From contig JAIVFH010000633.1 of NCBI GenBank assembly GCA_025765595.1, forward strand, positions 1 to 11,950: a DNA stretch of 11,950 nt, read 5' to 3'. The translations under genes were made by a program, and so were the position numbers. Origin of the DNA: Obelidium mucronatum. Its lineage: Eukaryota > Chytridiomycota > Chytridiomycetes > Chytridiales > Chytriomycetaceae. The notes beneath the pieces are model-generated. The model was not told the origin of the DNA and searched no databases. It saw only the letters and a list, made by a program, of their open reading frames with translations. Positions 1-7,845 of the stretch are shown in pieces (position 1 is the first letter of the stretch; each line of letters starts with the position of its first letter).

Positions 1-25
1 ATCACTTTAAAGCGGTTTTCCATAA

Positions 26-985
26 ATGAACTCTGTCCCACCGGAAGTCCTGCACTCCATCTTCCGCTGGATTCACCCTCTTCAAGTTTTGAAGTTTTCC
101 CGGCTCTGCAAGTTTGCGCATGCATACCTCACGGACAGGCATTTTGTGTCCCAGAATGTGTCCTGTCACAGTCAAACACTCAATCCTGAATATGCACTGC
201 AGCCCATTGACTGGTTCTGGACAGGATGGCCTGCTATATACCAACTTCTTCTTCCTGAAAGCCTTGGACTGAACCGAGTAACCAGCCTTGAGTGTCTTGG
301 GGATATTGGGATTCAAGGAAGGATCCTTGGTCCTCGAATGATACCTCCTTCAATATCAGCACTTAGCCACATGTCTTCTCTGAGTCTCCAGAGCTTGAAG
401 TTAGAGGGCACGATGCCTGATGGTTTGTGGGATCTGGTAGGATTGAGGACGCTTGAACTCACAACGAATTCGCTGTCTGGATGTTTATCACCGAAAATTG
501 GAAAGCTGCATTGTCTGGAAACTTTGAACTTGTCGTACAATCAATTTGATGGGATTCTTCCAGAAGAGTTGGGCAATTTGAAGGAAATGAGGGTCCTGCG
601 AATTGCGGGGAACCGTTTCAGTGGAAACATTCCGGAATCGATTGGGAACATGAAGCAGTTAAAAATTTTAGATTTGAGTGGTAATAGACTGCTTGGGTGT
701 GTCGCTGCTAGTTTGTGCCAATTGCGGCGGTTGGAAGAGCTTGACTTGAGTCGAAATCGAGGCATTAGTGGCTGTATTCCATCCGGAATTGGGCTCATGA
801 CAGAACTTCTGTCTCTGTGCTTGATCGGCATGGATTTGGAAGGAGAGATTCCTCGTGAACTTGGCCAGCTAACGCGTTTGACGCATCTAGCGCTTTCGTA
901 CAATCCCAAACTGACGGGTGAGGTACCAGCGGAAGTCAAACAACTTCCTGGACTGTGCGTGCTTGACTTCAGTCTCAGCGGATGA
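26..985 (+). CDS. F-box-like protein with plant-type leucine-rich repeats, single exon, 319 aa
   Basis: The start is well supported: the codon immediately upstream (23-25) is an in-frame TAA, and the frame stays open to TGA at 983-985 without introns. Residues 4-45 (PPEVLHSIF..., then a leucine/phenylalanine-rich helix) resemble an F-box, the segment that binds Skp1 in SCF ubiquitin ligases. From about residue 117 to 315 there are roughly eight 24-residue repeats of the plant-specific LRR type (LxxLxLxxNxLSGxIPxxLGxL), for example LNLSYNQFDGILPEELGNL at 168-186. No signal peptide or membrane segment is seen. The protein ends inside what looks like a repeat β-strand, with no C-terminal cap, so it may be trimmed. 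Chytrid genomes are known to be rich in such LRR proteins. A role as a ubiquitin-ligase substrate adaptor is inference from the F-box-like start; a plain LRR scaffold is the alternative. Confidence 0.85.
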   Translation: MNSVPPEVLHSIFRWIHPLQVLKFSRLCKFAHAYLTDRHFVSQNVSCHSQTLNPEYALQPIDWFWTGWPAIYQLLLPESLGLNRVTSLECLGDIGIQGRILGPRMIPPSISALSHMSSLSLQSLKLEGTMPDGLWDLVGLRTLELTTNSLSGCLSPKIGKLHCLETLNLSYNQFDGILPEELGNLKEMRVLRIAGNRFSGNIPESIGNMKQLKILDLSGNRLLGCVAASLCQLRRLEELDLSRNRGISGCIPSGIGLMTELLSLCLIGMDLEGEIPRELGQLTRLTHLALSYNPKLTGEVPAEVKQLPGLCVLDFSLSG

Positions 986-1046
986 CAAATAGAAACTCGT
1001 TTTCTCCAATATTTATTGGATTTTTATAAAATAAACCGATAATCCC
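986..1046 (+). promoter_or_regulatory. 61-nt gap holding the LRR gene's poly(A) signal and the CDS1 leader
   Basis: This gap must contain both the 3' end of the LRR gene and the promoter/5' leader of the next gene. AATAAA lies at 1030-1035, only 11 nt before the CDS1 start codon at 1047. If that hexamer is used, cleavage of the upstream transcript falls inside the CDS1 coding region, so the two transcripts would overlap. No other element is recognisable. Confidence 0.5.
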
Positions 1047-2703
1047 ATGAGCAGCAGCATCCGCCAGCGACGAGTGGGAAGCCCTCCACCTGCATCTCCG
1101 ACAGTAGGACTTGGGAATGGAATGACGAGGCGAAGTCAGACGCAACAAGCGGGAAACCTCAACAGTGGCTTGACAGAGTCTGACACACCGCTGTCTCAAG
1201 AACACACACCAGCCGTGGAAGACCAACAATTGAGCGAAGAAGATCTGAGATTAAAGCAAATTGAAGAAGCGAAAGAAATCTTGAAGCAGCGATGGAGGAA
1301 CTGGCACGTTCGGAGTTTTTGGTCGTTGGTTATGATTGGCTCTTTCTGGCTGATACTTTTAATGGGCCATGCAGTGAGTATCATCTGATTTGTTTATAGC
1401 ACGAATCTTAAACTTTCGCTCTCATAGTGGGTAGTGGCGCTGGTGACGGTTATCCATACATTGGTCTATCGAGAAGTGATCTCAATTGCCTGGGTCCCTT
1501 CGAAAGTAAAGCGAATGCCTTGGTTTCGAACAATGACTTGGTACTTTCTCCTGAGCACAAACTACTATCTCTGTAAGTTCAATGTTTATTACTCTGCATA
1601 ATATTAAACTAAAAAAACAAAAAAAAAAAAAAAAAGATGGCCAAACCGTAATTCAATATTTCAAACAAAACGGCTTCGTCGATTCCCCTCTCGCAACCCA
1701 TCACTCATTCGTCTCATTTATTCTCTACGTCCTTGGATTTGTCTTTTTCGTTTTCAACCTCCAAAAAGACCATTACAAGTTTCAATTCAGTCAATTCGCA
1801 TGGACACATATGACTCTTCTTCTCGTGGTTGTACAATCTCAATTCATTGTCAAAAATATTTTCGAAGGTCTTGTGTGGTTCTTGGTGCCTGTTTCTCTTG
1901 TGATTTGTAACGATATTACTGCCTATGTCGCGGGATTCTTTTTCGGGAAAACTCCATTGATTCAATTGAGTCCCAAAAAGACGTGGGAGGGCTTTTTGGG
2001 GGGATTCGTGGCAACAGTTGTGTTTGGCTTCGTTTTTGGTGGCTGGATTATTCGGGAAAAGTACATGATTTGTCCAGTTTCAAACCTGCGGACGAGCTAT
2101 TGGAGTAATTTGGATTGCGAGCCGAATCCGGTCTTTCGATTTGTAGACGTGGCGGTGCCGCAGCAAGTTACTTCACTTGTCTTCACCGTGACTGCTGGGA
2201 TGGTACAATTTGTGAAATTCAAGGTTGCCCCATTTCAGTTGCACGCAGTAATTATGGCATTGTTTGCTAGTATCATTGCTCCGTTTGGCGGTTTCTTTGC
2301 GTCAGGTAATCAATGGTTGGCTGTTCCCATGTCACCTAATATACATTAAACGATAGGTGCCAAACGAGCGTTTAAGATCAAAGATTTTGGAGATTATATC
2401 CCAGGGCATGGAGGAATCACGGATCGGATGGGTACGGATAATTTTTAAGATGTCATACAATCCATTGAATAACCTTTTTTCCTGACTATCTTAGATTGTC
2501 AATTTCTAATGAGCTTTTTTGCTTTTCTTTATTACCAAAGTTTTATTGCGGCCCGAGGGCTTACTGTTCCTGAAGCAATGGACCTTATTGTGACTGGCTT
2601 GAATTCAAGTGATCAGATGGAGCTCTTGAGGCAACTGCAAAGCTATATATCAAGTTATCAACAGCAGCAGGGAGTCGGCGCTGCTGTACCTATTGGTGTT
2701 TAG
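1047..2703 (+). CDS. CDS1: phosphatidate cytidylyltransferase (CDP-diacylglycerol synthase), 5 exons, 474 aa
   Basis: It makes CDP-diacylglycerol from phosphatidate and CTP, the precursor of phosphatidylinositol and other phospholipids, in the ER membrane. Proposed exons are 1047-1373, 1428-1572, 1637-2305, 2357-2431 and 2495-2703; introns are 54, 64, 51 and 63 nt. The joins restore residues typical of the family, such as [16 protein letters not shown] across intron 2 and [16 protein letters not shown] across intron 4. The cytidylyltransferase signature lies at residues 380-406 (S-G-A-K-R, KD, HGG, DR-D), differing from the consensus as I recall it only by Ala at its third position. Other family landmarks are [23 protein letters not shown] and [13 protein letters not shown]. 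The first ~80 residues are a polar cytosolic tail, followed by several hydrophobic membrane segments. Length fits the eukaryotic family (about 450-470 aa). It is convergent with INTS11, 115 nt apart. Confidence 0.96.
1573..1636 (+). other. CDS1 intron 2, with an A17 run abutting the 3' splice site
   Basis: The donor is GTAAGT and the acceptor AAAAG. Instead of a pyrimidine tract, the last part of the intron is A7-C-A17 (1611-1635), ending directly at the AG. The splice is required: it joins T with AT to form the conserved Tyr158 before GQTV. The unspliced frame would insert a lysine-rich stretch. Confidence 0.85.
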
Positions 2704-2818
2704 AGTGTTTTCCGGGAAACAATATGATGAGTTAAATAGTTTCGACCAAATGCGAAGAGGGATAATAAATGTGGCTCGTTTTTTTCATGTGTGATGGTCA
2801 GCAGTATCAGATGTATTG
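2704..2818. terminator. convergent 3' region between CDS1 and INTS11
   Basis: The two stop codons face each other across 115 nt. AATAAA at 2764-2769, about 60 nt after the CDS1 stop, is a plausible poly(A) signal for CDS1. No AATAAA is present on the minus strand for INTS11 in this gap, so INTS11 either uses a variant signal or runs into CDS1. Confidence 0.5.
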
Positions 2819-5122
2819 TTACGAGAATATGGCATTTACAATTGCAACAACACGAACCGCCAGCCCCTTTTCGTGCCCCCATTCCACCAGCACATAATCA
2901 TCATCACAGCCTCCCTCATATTTTGGATCACCACCAGTTCCATAACCGCCCACTACACGAACCAAAACCTGGTTATTATTCATGCGGATTTCTTTTTCCT
3001 TCGCATTTGAAAACACGGTGGTATCAATTCCTTCTTGTCGTAGCATATTTGCGCATTGCTTCAATGCAGATTCTAGCTGCTGATAAACGATTTCTTGAGG
3101 TGTTGGTTCGTGTTGAAACTTTCGCTTGTGCTGTTGTGGCTGTTGTTGAGTTTGTTGGTGTCGCATTTGAACTTGTCCAGCAGAAAAAAGTTTTCGAAAT
3201 CGGAATGTCAAGGAAAGGGGAATCAAGTTTTGCTCTGCGCGAGCTTCCGTTGAGTCTAATAGAGTGGGAAAGTTTGGGAGTTGTGGAACAGTATCAGCAC
3301 TTCCGGGAAGTACCACAACGCCCGAGAAGGGAAGACTGGTTGGAATCGGTACGCTTGGATGGAAATGCTTCTTTTTTTTAGGTTGCTGTTGTTTCCGCAA
3401 AGGTGTCTTGCTGTTAGTCGCTGATGCAGTGGCTCGATCCAATGCGTCTTCAGACATGATTGCGTGCACATATTCTGGACAGTCCAGAGTGATACTTGTG
3501 CCATTTGCTGGGTCATAGCAAGGAATTCCAGTTTCATTGTGAATCCGCTCCTTAAGTACAGCCATTTTGCGAGCTTCTCCGTGAACAAGCATTCTGTTTT
3601 TTGGGTGTAAACAAAACTTTACAGTATTGATATTATACAATAAATCAAAAACCCTACACGTTACGAGGCCGACACATTCCAATCAACTGCAAAATACCCT
3701 TTGAATCCGCGTGTGCACTGAAACTCAAATTCTTGACTTGCAAGTTCACATTGACTTTTGTAACCTTGTCCACATCAATCACTTTCTCGCCAGCTAACAC
3801 TTTTGCCCCAACAGTTCCGGGGACGCAGTACCCAGGTAGAATAATCATATTTTTGGGGTCACCGCACCATTTTTTGAAGACATCTAGCGACTGGCCGGCA
3901 TGCAACATCCCGGGAGATGCAAAAAGGACCATAGGTCCCGGTTCGTCAGCATATGTTCGATCAAACGGCTTAATGTGCTTGAAGTCGAACATATTGTGAG
4001 ACTGGTGGGTATCACTGCCGTTGAAAGATGTTTTAATCTTTTCGTTAGTCCATCCAAGAAAGAGTTTGTAATATTGGTTCGCCCGTTCAGTAAGACCTGC
4101 AGAGAAGTAGATGGGTGCTTTGAGTCCAGTTTGTGCCCAGTATGAATCAATCAGAATGCAGAGTTCTTGAGCTCTTCCAAGGGCGAAAACAGGAATCTAG
4201 TACATTTTCTTTAACGGGTTTTTTGTCCAAATTTGGAAACCTACCAAAACTTTTCCTCCATTCAAAACACATTCGTGTACTTGTTGCAAGAAATCCAATT
4301 CCCTTGTTCGCTTACTGGCCCTTGTTGTAGTAGCATAAGTTGTTTCCGTGATCAGCAAATCGGGTTCACAAGCATCGATCCATGCAGCTCCCAAATGCCG
4401 ATCTGGCGTCATATTATAATCGCCTGTGTATACAACACTCAAATCCCCGACTTTGATGTGAAACATTGCGGCACCAAGGACATGACCTGCATAGTATGGT
4501 TTGATTGACAGTTCTGAATCGACCTGGACAGTTTCATGGAGAGTCACAGGGATAACCTTGGCAAGACAGGCGCGAATTTCTTGAGATGTGAAGAAAGAAG
4601 TATCTCCCTTTCTTTCCGTAACAACTTTCCTGCAAAAGCAATGGAGGTATGTTGAGTGTTCAGTACTTTTGCCTCTGTGGAACGAACCTCATGTCATCAA
4701 GAAGGATTGGGGCGATCGCTCGCGTCGGCGTTGTCATATAAATAGGACCATCATATCCACATATTTCCGTAAAGTATGGGAGAGCTCCGCAATGATCCAA
4801 ATGGAAATGTGAAATAATGATGCAGTCAAGCACAGCATTGAAATTGCCTGTCTTTGATAGATACGAGAAATCTGGAAAGCGGCGATTGTCCGAGAAGCCC
4901 ATATGCATTCCGCTGAAATTAATTCATGGCTTAAACCGTGTATTCGATCCAATGCAAGTTCCAAAACAAACCAGTCGAGCATGATGTTCTTATTTCCAAT
5001 CGTGAGAATGAGACACGAGCGCCCCACGTCTGAAACAAATCAGTACTCGGGAAGAAGAATTAGGATAATAAATAAGTGGGAGCACCTTGTCCAGCTCCAA
5101 GAGGAACACACCGAATCGACAT
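2819..5122 (-). CDS. INTS11: Integrator complex subunit 11, RNA endonuclease, 6 exons, 672 aa
   Basis: This is the catalytic metallo-β-lactamase/β-CASP nuclease of Integrator, which cleaves nascent RNA (snRNA 3' ends and promoter-proximal transcripts) on Pol II. Exons in transcript order are 5122-5086, 5029-4972, 4912-4688, 4629-4245, 4196-3658 and 3593-2819; introns are 56, 59, 58, 48 and 64 nt. The start gives [18 protein letters not shown]. The zinc-site motifs look intact: HFHLDH at 67-72, GHVLGAAMF near 155, YTGDYNM near 174-180, FSAHAD at 394-399 and LVHGEA at 417-422. The INTS11-type sequences [17 protein letters not shown] and [15 protein letters not shown] distinguish it from the paralogue CPSF73. 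The C-terminal third carries a basic PKKKKHF patch (~486) and a Gln-rich insert (~555-575) not present in the human protein as I recall it. The family is about 600 aa, so this is somewhat long. It shares a 43-nt divergent promoter with SPT4. Confidence 0.95.
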
Positions 5123-5165
5123 TGTGTTGGAGTTAAATAACAAAAAAATAAGAAATAAAAAAGAC
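5123..5165. promoter_or_regulatory. 43-nt bidirectional promoter between INTS11 and SPT4
   Basis: The two start codons are only 43 nt apart in opposite directions. The gap is very A-rich on the plus strand, with several A-runs. There is no room for two separate promoters plus normal leaders, so initiation must be shared, or at least one transcript must start within or beyond the partner's coding region. No TATA box or factor site can be named with confidence. Confidence 0.6.
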
Positions 5166-5631
5166 ATGGCTGACATTCTCCCAACAGAAAACAACAGAAA
5201 CAAATGGAGAGGTAAGAGTGCAGTATTTGCTTATTCTGTTTGCTTATCTGACCAATGTTTAGCTTGTTTGTTGTGCGGGCTCATCAAAACATCAGCCCAG
5301 TTCAAACATGACGGATGCGACAACTGCGAAGACGTACTAGAGTTGCGTGGATCCAACAAGAGAGTATCAGAATGGTAAGGGTGATTGTCGTTGATGTGAA
5401 CAATGTTTCTAAGTCAGAAGCAACACTTGAAGCACTTCTGCACAATTTGACGGAGTCGTGGGTCTTACACAGCCTGATGCTTCTTGGGTTGCACGTTGGC
5501 AGAGATGCGACAAGTTTACTCGGGGGATCTACGCCATCCGAGTCAGCGGGCGACTGCCTGAAGATTTGATCGAAGATATGAAAGACAGGGGATTCAACTA
5601 CAGGCCGCGTGACGGATCAGTCAAAGATTAA
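5166..5631 (+). CDS. SPT4: transcription elongation factor SPT4 (DSIF small subunit), 3 exons, 118 aa
   Basis: It pairs with Spt5 as DSIF and rides on RNA polymerase II to control pausing and processivity in the nucleus. Exons are 5166-5211, 5263-5374 and 5433-5631; introns are 51 and 58 nt. The joins give WRACLLCGLIK across intron 1 and SECTSAQFDGVVGL across intron 2. The zinc-binding cysteines are all present: CLLC in exon 2, CDNC in exon 2, and the Cys rebuilt by intron 2. Other family landmarks are ASWVARWQR, GIYAIRVSGRLP and a C-terminal NYRPRD. The length matches the family (about 117 aa in human). The first 14 residues are family-variable. It lies head to head with INTS11 and is followed by AATAAA at 5644-5649. 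Confidence 0.95.
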
Positions 5632-5843
5632 GCATTTATTTAAAATAAAGGGGGGCTCTACTTTTCCAGTTTGGATTTGTGATAGAAGGGAAAGTCAAAG
5701 TGGGAAACACAACATGACTTTCCAAAGACTCACACCATCCAACAGTCTAATTTGGTCAACAGTTATCTTACTAGCAGGCTGATGATGATCGTCGCGTATC
5801 TTTGAATTGTCATCAACAAAATAATATCACCTGCAATTGAAAA
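5632..5843 (+). promoter_or_regulatory. intergenic region: SPT4 3' end and AK8 promoter
   Basis: The 212-nt gap has AATAAA at 5644-5649 followed at once by a G-run (5650-5655), a good poly(A) site arrangement for SPT4. It also contains a perfect 9-bp inverted repeat (GGAAAGTCA at 5689-5697 and TGACTTTCC at 5715-5723, 17-nt spacer), placed 120-155 nt before the AK8 start. No ORF of note is present. Confidence 0.5.
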
Positions 5844-7625
5844 ATGGACGCGATCTTGGATCCCGCGAAAGTCGAGGCGTTTTCATCATACGCAGATCAT
5901 CATGAACTCTTTGATCTGTTTGAAAATATGGTCAAGAGCGTATTGGTCGAGATGCCACAAGACCCGTTGCAACATATGATTGATCACTTGAAGCAGCCCA
6001 CACGTCTGTATACTCTCACAAAATTTTCACAATTGGCTTTTATATTCATCTCTTTTTGGCGGTTGTTTAGTACCAGCTATTGTCATCTGTGGACCGCCAC
6101 GTTCGTGTGTGAATAACCTTGTAAGTCAAATATGATTCAAAAAAGTGTGCTGAATACGCGCAGGCACAAAAAGTAGCGGCTCATTTAAACACCGTGCACA
6201 TATCCGTAAACGCGCTGCTTGTTTCAGCTATAGAACGCCAAACATCTTTAGGGCAACAAGCTCGCCCCTTTATGGAAAAGGGACAGCTCGTTCCTGACCA
6301 AGTCATTCATAATCTCGTTTCTCAAAGACTGCAGGAACATGATGTGATAACCACTGGATTTGTTCTGGAAGGTTACCCTGCAACAAAAGACCAGGCTGTC
6401 GCGTTTCAGATGAAGGGCGTCTTTCTTACTTCTTTTGGTATATAGCTCTATTTCCTGACCGAAAATGAGGTTCTTATAAGATGTCTATAGTCTGGATCGA
6501 CTGTGATGATAATGCTATTCTGGACTACAACGCAGGATTGGTCACAGATCCAATCCATAAACGAGATTATCATGAAGTCTATTCTCCGCCCCCAAATGAC
6601 TCAGAGATTTTGGGGCGTCTTGTTCACCGAGAATACAACAGTCGAGAATCCGTAACCAAGAGATTGCACTATTACAGAAGACACGTCCCAGCAGTCGCAT
6701 CTTGCTTTCATCGAGCAAAAATCTGTAAAAGATTGAAATACATGGACGCCCACGGAATTTGGGGAAGAGAAGATCAGGTTTTTCATGACGTGATCAATGT
6801 TCTTGGTGGAAAGAGGGTGACGAGGGCGCCAAGGCAGTTCCGACTTGTCATACAAGGCCTTCCAGGCTCTGGAAAATCAAGCTTGGCTGCAGAAATTGAG
6901 AAAAAATATGGATTTGTGCATGGTATGTGGTCAACTTCTTTTGGAATGTTGTTTCTGATAAACTCCTTCACCCAGTATCCCCAAAAAAAATTATTCTGGA
7001 GGAAGTTTCATCAAAGTCGCGTGGAGCAAAAGCACTCTTGGATTACATTCACTGTCCAGATGAGACGCCTGATGACTTGATAACTCATTTAATCATAAAG
7101 CGCCTGCAGCGATCGGACTGTGTGAATCAAGGTTGGGTGTTGGAGGGATATCCCAACACGAAAGCCCAGGCAACTGCGCTTAAAGACAAGGGAATCGTTC
7201 CAAACAGACTCATTTGGCTGAAAACAACGGAAGAGACCTGCCGCAACCGACTCTCGAAACGCCGTCAAAATCCATTGACGGGGCGACTTGCTAATCTGAC
7301 CGCGCCACCACAGGATATTTCGATAAACATGGTGGAATCGTGGCCACTACACGATCCAGTCGCAGATAAGGAAGAGACGGTTTTGGATCGCATTAAGAAG
7401 CGCTCTGGGCTGAAAAAGGAGTTGGAATCCCTTTATGGGTACAGAAAGAATGTAATTCCAAAATTGGGAACTGTTCCGGTTGAAAGCGACGGAATTATGC
7501 AAGAAGTTGACGCTGAAGGTCTAGGAGAAAAGGACAGCAAGGGGCGGCAACCTGCTTTTGAACGAGTCTTGGAATTGGTAGACGATATTTTGATGAAACC
7601 GATCCCAGTAGCTCTAGACTCATAA
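5844..7625 (+). CDS. AK8: adenylate kinase 8 (two-domain, cilium/flagellum type), 5 exons, 521 aa
   Basis: AK8 interconverts adenine nucleotides (ATP + AMP to 2 ADP) and in animals is found in motile cilia. Exons are 5844-6003, 6071-6120, 6164-6437, 6491-6922 and 6976-7625; introns are 67, 43, 53 and 53 nt. The model aligns along its length with human AK8 as I remember it, including the N-terminal helical segment (HELFDLFENM...MPQDPLQHMIDHL). The C-terminal kinase domain looks active: P-loop GLPGSGKS at 284-291, NMP-site GWVLEGYP at 358-365, and arginines in CRNRLSKRRQ at 394-403. The N-terminal domain is odd: its P-loop reads GPPRSCVNN at 61-69, lacking the Gly-Lys of Walker A, and its lid-side arginines are replaced (LDYNAGLVTDP), although GFVLEGYP survives at 135-142. 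Intron 3 (6438-6490) must be removed because it holds in-frame TAG codons. A flagellar role fits a zoosporic fungus but is inference. Confidence 0.92.
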
Positions 7626-7845
7626 AACACGTATCAGGTTTTCCCTTTTTATTAAAATAAACTTTGCTTTTTTAATCACCAAGACTACTTTAATACGTTG
7701 AGCTCTTTTTTTCAAACTTAAGGAAAATCGATGATTCAAACTCCATTTGCAAGTATATAATTTGAGGCTTTAAATTCAATGCATTCATTTGCAAATCGTA
7801 TATGACATTCCCTCCAAAAAAAAAAGTCATAACAACCTAATTTTT
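7626..7845. terminator. convergent 3' region with poly(A) signals on both strands
   Basis: This 220-nt AT-rich gap separates the stop codons of AK8 and the lipase gene. AATAAA occurs on the plus strand at 7656-7661 (31 nt after the AK8 stop) and on the minus strand at 7648-7653, almost back to back. The minus-strand signal would be 193 nt past the lipase stop; if used, the two 3' UTRs overlap. No gene is seen here. Confidence 0.5.

Noticed and set aside
1611..1635. Poly(A) run as the tail of a retroposed element
   Set aside because: It lies wholly inside a 64-nt intron of CDS1, with no element body or target-site duplication.
2791..3381. 196-aa open frame on the plus strand
   Set aside because: It lies antisense to the last exon of INTS11, has low-complexity composition and no recognisable domain; it is a shadow of that exon.
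6419..6445. 27-nt intron in AK8
   Set aside because: It would restore the frame past the first TAG but deletes conserved positions, is far shorter than the other introns and leaves the second TAG.
6443..6490. In-frame TAG codons in AK8 as signs of a pseudogene or stop-codon reassignment
   Set aside because: A normal 53-nt GT-AG intron (6438-6490) removes them and gives an ungapped match to the family.
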